A DNA stretch of 64,000 nt from Aquatica leii (Eukaryota > Arthropoda > Insecta > Coleoptera > Lampyridae): NCBI GenBank assembly GCA_035610365.1, contig CM069432.1, forward strand, positions 107,217,529-107,281,528, given 5' to 3'. Both the position numbers and the translations under genes were made by a program. Under the pieces are notes generated by a model that did no database searches, had not been told where the DNA came from, and was given only the letters and a program-made list of their open reading frames with translations. This document shows positions 37,834 to 46,949 of this stretch, piece by piece; position 1 is the stretch's first letter, and each line of letters starts with the position of its first letter.

Positions 37834-38735
37834 TTACAAATATTTGTATAGTTTTATTTGTCTATGATTATCATACATTATAATACGACTACTACCGTTA
37901 CTAACCCTACCACTACAATATAATATCTTTAGCATAATTCCAAGCCATTTTACATATACTTTGTTAGCTTTACGTTTTAAAATCCTTTCGATGTGGTAAA
38001 TATCGGAATATTGAGTTTTCTGTAATTTTTTCTCGTAAAAACCACCAGATATGAGACGATTATGCATATCTTGAAGCAGGTAAGTGATGGGGTTGGTAAT
38101 TTGCACCTTGACAATTTAAAACAGTTTTTCATACCAATTTAGAATATATCCTTTGACGAATGCACCCTTAAACTTGGAAATTCAAACAATATCGTTAACT
38201 TTATAACGAGGCTTGTCGCGAAAGGTTTTTTATCGATTATATACCCAATGCAGATTCGAGTTCTTAGTTACAGACTTTGGTTTCATCTTAATTGTTCTAT
38301 GTACGGTATTGTTGCAGCTACGCGTAATTTCAGCAATTGCATCGATCCATTTGTAACAGCCTTTTAAACTGAATATTGTATACAGACGATTCTTTATGGT
38401 TCGGGAAACTCGTTCCGAAATCAAAGCTTTCATGCTGCTATATGTAAAACAATAATTAATCGAAGAATCTTTCATAAGTTTAGAAAATGAAGCGTTGTAA
38501 AAGTCTTTGCTGGGGTTGGTTTGTAGATTTGTAGAACTTCTGCCGCTTGTTCTTAAAATATCCGCTATAGCTTTGGTAATTTCTTAACCCGTCTTTGTCT
38601 TTACGCCTTTTGTCCATAGATTTTTTGAATAACAGTCAATCACGACTAATATAAATTGGTATCCTTTATTTTCCTTTGCATACGGTATAAATTTGGTTAA
38701 ATCTATCTACCAGAGATCATCATAAGCCTTAATGA
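37834..38735 (-). pseudogene. Polinton B chromodomain integrase, decayed
   Basis: Reading leftward from about 38735, the frame gives IDLTKFIPYAKENKGY and FILVVIDCYSKNLWTK (integrase core with first catalytic Asp), NLQTNPSKDFYN (second Asp position reads Asn), MKALISERVSRTIKNR (catalytic Glu) and WIDAIAEITRSCNNTVH. A further frame (37834-38106) has ITNPITYLLQDMHN, SGGFYEKKLQK, IERILKRKANKVYVKWLG, a chromodomain start. Several stops and shifts break it. It is clearly similar in order and sequence to the intact integrase at 40874. Confidence 0.85.
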
Positions 38736-38779
38736 TGGTCTTACAACAAGGAAAGTTTTTCCTCGTCTGTTTGTGTAAC

Positions 38780-38807
38780 TCATTTACCACATGTTGCTAC
38801 GACATTA

Positions 38808-38890
<83 letters not shown>

Positions 38891-39576
38891 GTTATTATTA
38901 TTAGCGACAAGCGACAACACGCAATCGTTCAATATGGTTAATTTATTGCTTAAATCATGTACCTCGCTTCTTAATAGTTGCAAGAGTGTCTTGTATTTTA
39001 CGTTAAATCCCGCATCGAATAATGCCCTAACAGTGGCGCATCTAATGTACTTTCGACAAGATTATCAAGTTTGATTCTCATCGGTTGACTGGCAAATTTT
39101 GCATTGAATCTAACTGCGACTTTACAAACGTTGAAATCGTGTTTAAAGAATGTTTGTTAATATTCTCATTCATCGTTCGTGAAATATCATCGATTCGCTT
39201 AGACATTTTTGTTAATTTCCCACCAATCAAATTTAAACGTGTTGTTGTGGTATTCTGTACAGTGATCTGATGTTCGCCAGTGACTGCATCAACATAGGCT
39301 TTAGTTGCAGCATCCGTATTGTTTACACGTTCGCCGATATTCAGGAAACGCTTTCCTGTAAAATTACATTTTTTGTTCATAGTATTTCAGATTTAGAAGT
39401 GCGTTGTGGGGTTCGATTGGATCTGCAATGTTTACCAATCGCTTATTGTTCATATAGTAATCATTATCGACGGTTACTTTAAAGCTAACAACTCTCGGTC
39501 CCTGTTGAACTACAACACGTCGTGTATTTCCATTCAATTGACCGAATTTATCAACGGACGTGATCATTATGTACAA
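38780..39576 (-). pseudogene. Polinton B fibre-like gene with poly-Asn expansion
   Basis: From 39576 leftward: MYIMITSVDKFGQLNGNTR at the N-terminus, then two copies of a collar-like motif, KRLVNIADPIEPHNALNLKY-like (with an extra Leu) and KRFLNIGERVNNTDAATKAYVD, which resembles repeats in phage and virus tail-fibre or spike proteins. The frame changes at 39364-39380 (overlapping start) and again near 39060. The C-terminal frame then runs into a poly-Asn tract encoded by the (ATT)n microsatellite. A role as a spike or fibre protein is inference. Confidence 0.55.
38808..38904. repeat. (ATT)n microsatellite
   Basis: About 30 uninterrupted att units, with single-base breaks near the right edge. 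It reads as poly-Asn on the minus strand and poly-Ile on the plus strand. Confidence 0.97.
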
Positions 39577-39635
39577 ACATCAAATCATCTCGATGATTAA
39601 GTAGATTTATTTTTTATTCTTTATACATTGTATTG

Positions 39636-40064
39636 TTAAGATATATCGTCATCTACAACAACGGCAGTAGTAGATCTATCACCTGGATGCTGGTGATCCT
39701 TTAGCAATTTCTTTGCACCATCTATAAGAATGGGACTTAGTAACGTTGTCGTGCCAGCTTTTTGTTTCTCAAGATTTGTAAGCAATCGTAAAAATATTTT
39801 GCGTAATGTTGATGCAATCGCTTCAAGCTTATCTACACGATCGTAAACTGTTGTTATCACGCTGGGAACCGATATATCCACCGTTGTCGCTAAACCATCG
39901 GTTTGATTACGAATATGTTGCAACGCATTTTCTATTGTGGTTAAACGGTTAGGTATGTGATCACCGATAAGGTAAGGGTTTTTTGCAAACATCTCAATAA
40001 ACTTTTCATCAACGCACGTTTTAACGTATGTGGGTATCATGTTTATAATACCGCTAATATCGTT
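39636..40064 (-). pseudogene. Polinton B KFGR-type gene, 3' part (interrupted by Polinton A)
   Basis: The frame running left from the Polinton A insertion point continues as ISGIINMIPTYVKTCVDEK, a DHIPNRLTTIENALQHI coiled-coil-like stretch and an acidic C-terminus VVVDDDIS. The first codons of the annotated open frame upstream of the TSD come from Polinton A's terminal repeat and are not native. The 5' part of the gene lies at 57610-57726, in frame across the duplicated atcgtt. Confidence 0.8.
40059..40064. repeat. Polinton A target-site duplication, left
   Basis: atcgtt abuts the AG start of the element; the same six bases follow its CT end at 57610-57615. Six base pairs is the usual Polinton duplication. 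Confidence 0.95.
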
Positions 40065-40644
40065 AGTAGTATAGTAGGGCCGGTTCTGGATCACTCGGGT
40101 AAGATCGGTAAGAGATCGTGGAGTTTCGTTGCTATCGTTTTGTTTCGGATATGCTCGAGTTGCATTCGTATTTGGTAAGTCGAGATAGATCGTATTGGTG
40201 GTGGGGGAATTGCAAAACGTCGTGGGAGTTGTTTTGTTTCAGTTATGCTCGGTTCTTGCTCTGTCGGAGAAGTTCGTAGTGATGGTGGGGATGCTGTTGT
40301 GTGTATATAAAGGTGATATTTGTGAAGATTTAATATTAGTATTTTAATAACCTTTATTTGTTTTAATAAATTGAAAGAAGTTAAGATGGAATCATTTTTT
40401 GTAAACTTGAACGAAACTTCTCATTTGGTTCCTTATCTAAGTGCTAGAAGTCTATCAATAAATGAGCAGTATAAAATTAAGTGTTTTAGTAAACTCGATG
40501 GTAAATTTGGAGAGCAAGTGATTGTCGAATGCCAAGATTTTAAAGTACCTCTACCACAACGATTTATTAACAAGTTTTCGATTGAAGACATCTATCTCGT
40601 GAGCCGAGGAGCTGTTGGTGAAACAACAAACATTGAATTTATTC
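40065..40644 (+). repeat. Polinton A left terminal inverted repeat
   Basis: Pairs with 56991-57609 on the opposite strand. It contains the AG terminus, a TATA-type promoter and most of a small ORF. The two arms are close but not identical: there are scattered substitutions and the left arm lacks 36 bp inside the ORF. Confidence 0.93.
40304..40312 (+). promoter_or_regulatory. TATA box in the terminal repeat
   Basis: tatataaag lies 73 bp before the start codon at 40386. The same box is in the right arm on the minus strand (about 57361-57369), so both repeat arms carry an outward-to-inward promoter for the TIR ORF. Confidence 0.6.
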
Positions 40645-40652
40645 AAAAATAA
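40386..40652 (+). CDS. TIR-encoded small protein, left copy (internal 12-codon deletion)
   Basis: Starts MESFFVNLNETSHLVPY; the start was set by comparison with the right copy (MEQFF). It continues YKIKCFSKLDGKFGEQV, a VECQDFKVPLPQRF block and YLVSRGAVGETTNIEF. A beta-rich pattern with a central VxxxDFKxxLPxRF segment suggests an OB-fold nucleic-acid-binding protein, but that is inference. Compared with the right copy it lacks 12 codons (positions equivalent to NQINSVIGLGKN), in frame. An aataaa signal follows near 40709. The right copy looks like the full-length form. Confidence 0.7.
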   Translation: MESFFVNLNETSHLVPYLSARSLSINEQYKIKCFSKLDGKFGEQVIVECQDFKVPLPQRFINKFSIEDIYLVSRGAVGETTNIEFIQK

Positions 40653-40873
40653 AATAACAGAGTTATAATGTATGACATGTAAATCTTTAAAAATGTAAAG
40701 TTGAAATAAACAATAAATGTCTGAATTAATGATACGTTTTTTATTTTACTATTGCAGCTTTTATCATACCTTAGTAGATATATTAGGCAGTAGGTGATAG
40801 TAGGGAAGAGAGAGAAAGTTTATAACATTTTGATTCGAATTAAATAATATATTTTAGTTTGATTTATTGTTAT

Positions 40874-41836
40874 TTATGCAATACTGTTTTTGTTTATCCA
40901 GCTGTTGTGAGATTCATCAAAGCCTAACCATTTTACATACATTTTAGTACCTGTCTTTCGTAAAATTCTTTCAATTAAGTACGTATCCGGATGTTTAACT
41001 TTTTGTAATTCCATTTCATAAAAACCTCCTAAAATATTGTCCCCTTTTATGTCTTTTAGCAAATAGGTAGTTGGGTTAGTTAGTTTAACTTTTCTAATTA
41101 TAAAAATTTCATTAGACCAATTAGGAGTATACCCCTTTTCAAATGCATTCCTGTGTTTGCTAATTCTTACATGATCCCCCAACGAAAATTTGTTATTTTT
41201 GTTTGCTATTTTTATGTGTGAATATGCAGATTGTAAAATAGACTTTTCGTTGTTTTTGTTAACCATCGATGGTTTCATTTTAATTGTACGATGAAAAGTG
41301 TTATTGTATAGATTTGTAATATCATCTAATATGTTTATCCATTTGTAATTACCATGTAAACTAAATCGTTTCCACATTATGTTTTTCAAAGTTCGATTAA
41401 CACGTTCTACAATTGATGCTTTTTTTGTACTAAACGTACTATAGTGATTAATATTATACTTTTTCATCAAGTTTTTGAATGTACTGTTGTAAAATTCTAA
41501 TCCTTCGTCGGTTTGTAGGTTTTTTGGTAAATGCTTTAAACGTGATAATATTTTTTCCATTGCGTCAGTAACATGTTTTGCATTTTTTAATTTTAAAGGA
41601 AGTGTCCATACATATTTCGAAAAACAATCAATTACAACAAGTATGTATTTAAATTGGTTGTTTTGTTTTGAAAACGAAATCATATCGACAAGATCAGCTT
41701 GTAATGTTTCATTAATACCTTTTATTATAACCCGACGTCTTTTGAAATTTCTTCGTGCAGGCTTATGCAATTCTAAAACTATATCTCTTTTTATAGAAGA
41801 TGGAACAGATTTTTTTGTTGCTTTTCGTCTAGGCAT
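40874..41836 (-). CDS. Polinton integrase with C-terminal chromodomain
   Basis: An intact 320-codon frame. The start chosen is MPRRKATKKSV, two bases after the upstream gene's stop, not the upstream Met that overlaps it. The core carries LQADLVDM (first Asp), LVVIDCFSKYVWTLP, LQTDEGLEFYN (second Asp) and SIVERVNRTLK (catalytic Glu), the D,D-35-E pattern of retrovirus-like integrases. The C-terminus (IERILRKTGTKMYVKWLGF then HNSWI) is a chromodomain, which usually tethers integration to modified histone tails. The enzyme would join Polinton ends to target DNA with 6-bp staggered cuts, matching the atcgtt duplication. Confidence 0.95.
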   Translation of the reverse strand: MPRRKATKKSVPSSIKRDIVLELHKPARRNFKRRRVIIKGINETLQADLVDMISFSKQNNQFKYILVVIDCFSKYVWTLPLKLKNAKHVTDAMEKILSRLKHLPKNLQTDEGLEFYNSTFKNLMKKYNINHYSTFSTKKASIVERVNRTLKNIMWKRFSLHGNYKWINILDDITNLYNNTFHRTIKMKPSMVNKNNEKSILQSAYSHIKIANKNNKFSLGDHVRISKHRNAFEKGYTPNWSNEIFIIRKVKLTNPTTYLLKDIKGDNILGGFYEMELQKVKHPDTYLIERILRKTGTKMYVKWLGFDESHNSWINKNSIA

Positions 41837-41838
41837 TT

Positions 41839-42270
41839 TTACACTGAACCACTTTCTATTTTGACAGGACATTTAACTACTATTTCAACATATAACGTTT
41901 TCAAATATCTTATAGCAGTTTGATTTTCGTGATTGCGTACTTCAAACGATATCTTGTCTCCTAATTTAAGTCGACGATTAGTAACCTGCTCGCTTGTATA
42001 AGGTTTTCCATTTATCTTTAGTATAACGTTTTCAAGATTTATAGATAAATTATCAATTATACCATTTTCCAATGGGAATGAATAAGAACTTTTGTCTGAC
42101 CATATCATATATTTATTATCTAAAAGTCTGTTTGTCTGAAATAATAAAATATGGTTGTAAAACATATTAGGCATTGTTTTATGTGTATCATTTTGTACTT
42201 TTTCAACAGATATTTGAGTATGTTTAATTATATGGCGACCAAATTTATCTAAAGTCATTGTTTTATTCAA
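41839..42270 (-). CDS. Polinton KFGR-motif protein, function unknown
   Basis: 143 codons, starting MNKTMTLDKFGRHI, with FYNHILLFQTNRLLDNKY and a beta-rich C-terminal half (LENVILKINGKPYT, KLGDKISFEVRNHE). The N-terminal DKFGR motif recurs in two Polinton B genes (39576 and 57726), so it marks a conserved Polinton gene next to the integrase. A structural role such as spike or fibre base is possible given the fibre-like partner in Polinton B, but this is inference. Its start overlaps the end of the coiled-coil gene by eight bases. Confidence 0.65.
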   Translation of the reverse strand: MNKTMTLDKFGRHIIKHTQISVEKVQNDTHKTMPNMFYNHILLFQTNRLLDNKYMIWSDKSSYSFPLENGIIDNLSINLENVILKINGKPYTSEQVTNRRLKLGDKISFEVRNHENQTAIRYLKTLYVEIVVKCPVKIESGSV

Positions 42271-43398
42271 TTATTTGCGCTTCACGTACTTCTTCTATGA
42301 TAGAAACAATTTCGTTTCGATGACCTGTATGGCCTGCTGTTTCAGATGCTACTAACAACCTCAACCTATCAACTAATTCGTTTACATCATCCCAATAAAT
42401 ATAATCAATACGACGATTGTTTACTTCTTTGAACATTCCTTTTCCTATTGTTTTTTTGAATCTTTTTGGTGTTTCCGAATACCCTGGCTGTACAAAATAT
42501 AACGGAGCAATAATTGATTTATATTTGTCATATCGTGTTCCTTGTATGTGACCATTAGGATCAAAGTTACTTCTGCAAGCATTACTAATATCTAAAATTT
42601 CTTTGTATATATGCAAATCTCCTTCAGTATATGTTACTGGAGTGTTTTTAAATAATAATTCATACAGTCCAGGGGTTCCATTGTATATTTTTCCATCTAC
42701 TTTTATATCTGATCCAATAAACTCTACTGCTGATGTTCCTATAAAAACTTTTCTTGAAAACTATCATGCCTTATTCCAGTTCTGTGATCAAACTGCCTTT
42801 TTTTATCATGAACCATAGCATCTATATATCTTCTAGGCAATTCATCAAACTCTGCTAAGTATTCATTATAGATATTGCTATCAAGAATGTTTTCTATATT
42901 TCGGTTACTTTCTTCTACCGAATGTTCAATTAAATCATCTAATTCGTAATCGTCTACCTCAACTGAAGGTTCTGAAATTATAACGTCTTCTTTTAAATTC
43001 GAAATTGTAGCAGCATTATGATCAAAAATATTTTGATCTTTTGGTTCATACAATTTTTCATCTTTTAACGATTGAATTTTTTTTTGAAGATTTGAAAGTT
43101 TTGTACTCCATGCTGGAATGGGAGTAGATTCCACAACAGTATTTTCGTGTTTCAGTTTTTTTGAGCTTAGATTTTGTTCATCTTTATTGTTAACAAAAGA
43201 CAACTTTGTATTTTTAGCATTTAATTGATCTGAGATAGTTTCCAAACGTTTAGTTATAGGAAAAAATGCTTTGTCCTTTGTAATTTCGCCCTGCTTTAGT
43301 AATTCAAACTTTTTTTTTACTTCTTCTCTTTTTTTGATTAACCTTTTGGTTAATTCTTCTTCATTCGATAAATTTGATAAATTATGGTACGATTGCAT
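42263..43398 (-). pseudogene. Polinton coiled-coil / YIYWDD protein, one frameshift
   Basis: The N-terminal frame (43398-42739) is a charged coiled-coil (KRLIKKREEVKKKFELLKQ; ITKRLETISDQLNAKN) followed by an acidic region (EVDDYELDDLIEHSVEESN). The C-terminal frame (to 42263) holds a domain with YNGTPGLYELL, KRFKKTIGKGMFKEV, IDYIYWDDVNELVDRLRLL and NEIVSIIEEVREA. The two overlap at about 42740-42755, where one base seems lost next to an A/T run. Polinton B has the same two halves as one locus, which supports a single gene. I know the C-terminal domain only as an abundant uncharacterised insect family. Confidence 0.8.
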
Positions 43399-43829
43399 TC
43401 TGGACGAACCTTAACGTACGTTTATTTTTTTGTTTACTACTCAAATATGCTTCTACAGTGCCTTATAAACCTTTAACAAAAACAATTATCTGCAAACTGA
43501 ATAGCTTACAAACATAGCAGAAATTTAACCAACACTAAACCACAAATAATTTATTGATCAGCTTGCAAACTAACCACATTCAATTTAAGTGGTTTGTAAA
43601 GCGGTTTGCGCACAAACCATAGATAAAATAAGCGGTTGTTAAGCAAACCACATTTAAAGTAGGCGGTTTGTAAAGCGGTTTGCGCACAAACTATAGCGGT
43701 TTTATTATTGTTAATCAAGCAAATTATATATAAACCATGCAGCGATTTGTTATAAATATATAATGAGAATAAATATGAGGATGTATTAATAACTTAATTA
43801 ATATAATGGTTTATATAGTTTATAATTTT
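43399..43829. promoter_or_regulatory. Non-coding 430-bp gap with repeated hairpin motif
   Basis: The largest gap in the left half of Polinton A lies between two minus-strand genes. The 27-bp word ggtttgtaaagcggtttgcg plus cacaaac occurs at 43591 and again at 43665. Each contains the palindrome ggtttg-cgca-caaacc, and each is preceded by a hairpin-capable aaccaca..tggttt pair. It is upstream of the coiled-coil gene, so a promoter or a replication/packaging signal is possible. Confidence 0.5.
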
Positions 43830-44525
43830 TTATTGCGGAATGGGTTGAATGAATGAATCAAATCCTTTTCTGTATCTGCCAGAATTAGTATCTCTTTCTT
43901 TATCGATAACTAAAAAACCATAATTTTCGTTCCAACAAAATGAAGACATCTTCTTAAAATCGTCAAATGTTAAATCGGTACTGACATTATCCTCATAAAT
44001 ATGATGTAGATTTAATACATCTTGTTTGAATACTATTATAAAGTTGGCATTATCTCGAATTAATTGTTTTGGAATGCGGCTATAGGTTTGACATAAGTAA
44101 AAACAATCTATGTTATTGTGACGACCCATGCTAAAATATTCTCTCATTAGATTTTGTTTATCACACGCCACATCATCAAAAATAAATACGGAATTGGATT
44201 TTGCTTTAGATGGTGGAGGTATGTTACTTTCTAAATTACTAAAAGAAAAATAATTTATACCCTCAATAGGCGTTAGCAATTTTTCTAAATATTGATATTT
44301 TGGTTGAAAAAGAGATTTAGAATAAACATAAACGTTTTTAAAACGCAATCCATTAATGTGTTCAATTAAGCTAACCATTACATTGGTTTTTCCACAATTT
44401 GATGGTCCAACAATAAGACAACGAATAGTTGATGGTAATAACTGACCGTGTCTCTTATAGGTTTCCATATTTTTTATATCGTTATTTACAACTTTTAGTG
44501 TCATTGGTTGTTGCACTATTCGCAT
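43830..44525 (-). CDS. Polinton DNA-packaging ATPase (FtsK/HerA, A32-like)
   Basis: An intact frame; the start was set at MRIVQQPMTLK because the 12 upstream codons are hydrophobic and lie close to the divergent promoter. Walker A is GPSNCGKTN and Walker B is SVFIFDDVACD, followed by YFSMGRHNNIDCFYLCQTYSRIPKQLIRDNANFII with the sensor-like Q. This is the genome-packaging ATPase shared by Polintons and many double-jelly-roll viruses. The N-terminus faces the PLA2 gene across a short gap, which must hold two divergent promoters. The Polinton B counterpart is at 62899. Confidence 0.93.
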   Translation of the reverse strand: MRIVQQPMTLKVVNNDIKNMETYKRHGQLLPSTIRCLIVGPSNCGKTNVMVSLIEHINGLRFKNVYVYSKSLFQPKYQYLEKLLTPIEGINYFSFSNLESNIPPPSKAKSNSVFIFDDVACDKQNLMREYFSMGRHNNIDCFYLCQTYSRIPKQLIRDNANFIIVFKQDVLNLHHIYEDNVSTDLTFDDFKKMSSFCWNENYGFLVIDKERDTNSGRYRKGFDSFIQPIPQ

Positions 44526-44633
44526 TTTGATAAAAACTAAAAGAAAAAACGTGTTTGTCAAACATATAAATATAACTAAATTTCAATTCAGTTAGTTAGT
44601 GCGTGTATCTCAGCTCATAAATAAATCCTAGAC

Positions 44634-45458
44634 ATGTTAATACAGAATAAATATCAGGGTAAAGGTCTTATAAATTCAGTTATTGATAAACTACCAGTTG
44701 AATTACACATTCCAGGATATAATTTTTGTGGACCGGGAACTAAACTTACAAAACGACTTGCAAGAGGACATCGAGGTATTAATAAATTAGATGAAGCTTG
44801 CAAGGAGCATGACATAGCTTATAACAATTATAAAAATATAGAAAGTAGACATAAAGCTGACGGTTTATTATTAGAAAAAGCTAAAAAGAGATTGTATTCT
44901 ACCGATTCGTCATTAGGAGAAAAATTAGCTGCGTTGGGTGTAACAGCTGCTATGAAAGCTAAAATAAAACTTGGTATGAGTTATCAATCTGGCACTAAAC
45001 GACTTCGTATAAAAACAAAGAGTGCAAAAAGAAAGCATGGTAATGGATTAAAATTCCATTATTTAATAAAAAGTGCTAAATCTGCATTGAAAAAAAAATT
45101 TCTAAACGCTAAAGATGCTCTCAGTACGGCAATTACTGCTGTAAAGTCATTAAAAGGACGAAAAAAAGTAAAACCTGTTCGTGTAATACCAGTGCCAAAG
45201 GTTGGTGGGTTTTTGCCGCTAATCCCTATTTTTGCTGCTCTTGGTGCATTAGGATCGCTAGGTGGCGGCGCCGCTGCTATTGCAAAAACAGTAATTGCGG
45301 CAAAAGATGCCAAAGAAAAACTTAAAGAAAACCAAAGACATAATCAAACTATGGAAGCAATAGCACTAAATAAATCTGGAAACGGATTATATTTACAACC
45401 ATATAAAAAGGATTTGGTCTTTTTAGGACGGCGAAAAACACAAAAAAACTTACGATAA
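44634..45458 (+). pseudogene. Polinton PLA2-domain capsid-associated protein (3' end frameshifted)
   Basis: Residues 20-85 contain a parvovirus-VP1-like phospholipase A2 domain: the calcium-binding YNFCGPGTKL and the catalytic DEACKEHDIAYNNY with its HD pair. A basic middle, a Gly/Ala-rich hydrophobic stretch (AALGALGSLGGGAAAIAKT) and MEAIALNKSGNGLYLQPYKK follow. In parvoviruses this activity breaches the endosomal membrane. The frame stops at 45458 just after an A7 run; the next frame continues KLPKRALTNIDLYKYAK and a second shift near 45506 leads into RLKIRNFRG and the protease. So PLA2 and protease may originally be one fused polyprotein. Confidence 0.85.
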
Positions 45459-45540
45459 AACTTCCAAAACGAGCGCTCACTAACATAGATTTATATAAGT
45501 ATGCAAAAGATTAAAAATAAGAAACTTTCGAGGAGTATTT

Positions 45541-45870
45541 ATGAAAGATGAACTACCTAAATCCGGAGTAAGTGCCATTGAATGTGGTATAATAAATTTG
45601 GATAATAAAAATGGAGCTGGAACACATTGGACAGCTTATAAAAAGATTGGTACACGCGCAGAATATTTTGATAGTTTTGGAAACTTACAACCTCCGTTGG
45701 AATTAACTAAATACTTAAAGAGTAACGGTCCTTGTAATATAATCTACAATCACAATCATTTTCAATCTTTTAATACTGTCAACTGTGGACATTTGTGTTT
45801 AAAATGTTTATATAATTATAATCACGATAGGTTTCTCGGTGGCGCATCTAGGGAGATGTTTGCTTTGTAA
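45541..45870 (+). CDS. Polinton adenain-like cysteine protease
   Basis: 109 codons from an ATG inside the conserved GVFMKDELP block. GAGTHWTAYKK supplies the catalytic His, EYFDSFGNLQPP the acidic residue, and FQSFNTVNCGHLCLKC the Gln and the nucleophilic Cys seven residues later; this is the H-D/E-Q-C arrangement of adenovirus proteases (C5 family). The enzyme should mature capsid proteins. The native N-terminus is probably further upstream, joined to the PLA2 protein, because the frame before the ATG is conserved-looking and only broken by shifts in A runs. Confidence 0.88.
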   Translation: MKDELPKSGVSAIECGIINLDNKNGAGTHWTAYKKIGTRAEYFDSFGNLQPPLELTKYLKSNGPCNIIYNHNHFQSFNTVNCGHLCLKCLYNYNHDRFLGGASREMFAL

Positions 45871-46021
45871 CCGAGAAGCCCTTGGTTCAAATTCGAGTTT
45901 TAAGGTTTCAGGTAATAAGATTCAAACACCATTGAGTAGTAGAGTTTATGCTTAACATTTAAGATTACTATATAATCCTGATACATTTGAGTTAACAGTT
46001 TAGTGAGCTACAAGCAGTATA

Positions 46022-46765
46022 ATGTCTTCCACATTTACCTTGACTGGAGCGGAATCCATTCTTTCTAGTAAGTATTATCCTCCTATCATATTAGAAGATG
46101 AAGATTATGTTTTGGGTTTGATAAATTTAGAAACGTTTAATTAAATCATGAATATAGAGAGCTCTAATAATAAATGTCATTTTATACTTCAAAATGGCAC
46201 AGAACTCTGTATTGCAATTCCTGAAGGTTCTTATGAAATTGATGATTTGAATAATTATTTAAGTGAACAACTTTTAAAATACCCCGTGTACGAAAACAAA
46301 GATACACATGAATCTCAGTCTGCTCCTACAATAACCATAAAAGGAAATAATAATACTTTACGATCTGAACTTATATGCACTTTAGATATTGATTTCTCTA
46401 AGAAAGGTTCCATCAGTAGTTTATTGGGTTTCAAACCTAAAATCCTGAAAGCAAATAGAAGAAACACATCAGATTTTCCTTGTAAAATATTTAAATTAAA
46501 CGCGTTATGCGTAAAATGCAATATCGTCACCAGTTCATTCAGAAACGGCGAGCCAGTACATGTGATACATGAGTTTTTTCCTACAGTCCCACCAGGATAT
46601 AAAATTATAGAAACTCCGACTAACGTAATTTATTTACCGATTAACACGAAGCAAATAGACGAAATTACTATAAAAATAACGGATCAAGATCAAAATTTAG
46701 TCGATTTTAGAGGAGAGGTAATAACGGTTAGGTTGCATCTTAAAAAATACAATAAATCATTATAA
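46022..46765 (+). pseudogene. Polinton minor capsid (penton-like) candidate, in-frame stop
   Basis: Starting at the ATG of MSSTFTLTGAESILSSKYY, the frame is open except for a TAA at 46142-46144 and continues in the same frame as IMNIESSNNKCHF, IAIPEGSYEIDDLNNYL, a SISSLLGFKP block and a VRLHLKKYN end. The GSYEIDDLNxYL and LLGF motifs are typical of a conserved Polinton protein placed just before the major capsid gene, a position suggesting a minor capsid/penton role. Translation could restart at 46148, giving 205 residues. The stop is a single codon with no frame change. Confidence 0.75.
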
Positions 46766-46947
46766 TGGGAATCGTGTTTAATAAAAATAAAAATTGGAGT
46801 AAACATATTAATATTACCAAGACAATAAAAAAGTATATAAATTCGAAAAAGAAAGCTAAACTGTTCAGTCGGTCTGGTAAAATCAATCGCTTAACACAAA
46901 AGAATAAAAAAATTCTCGAATCTTTAGGACTAATATTACAAACGTAA
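46765..46947 (+). CDS. Small basic Polinton protein
   Basis: 60 residues, starting MGIVFNKNKNWSKH, very rich in Lys (KTIKKYINSKKKAK) and ending LTQKNKKILESLGL. Its ATG overlaps the previous stop (TAATG) and its stop is three bases before the capsid gene, so it is packed as in a virus operon. A nucleic-acid-binding core protein, comparable in position to small basic adenoviral core proteins, is a reasonable guess. Confidence 0.65.
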   Translation: MGIVFNKNKNWSKHINITKTIKKYINSKKKAKLFSRSGKINRLTQKNKKILESLGLILQT

Positions 46948-46949
46948 AA

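Larger units (their letters stand above)
37790..40064 (-). mobile_element. Polinton B, left part
   Basis: A degraded Polinton/Maverick segment with integrase, fibre-like and KFGR-type gene remains, all on the minus strand. It is cut at 40064/40065 by Polinton A and continues at 57610. Its left terminus was not found and may lie within or beyond the tandem duplication at 33241-37302. Confidence 0.85.

Noticed and set aside
38732..38941. Plus-strand frame with poly-Ile
   Set aside because: Translation of the (ATT)n microsatellite on the strand opposite to the Polinton B gene.
41837..41872. Upstream Met for the integrase
   Set aside because: It would overlap the end of the KFGR gene; the Met at 41836 begins a basic stretch right after that stop.
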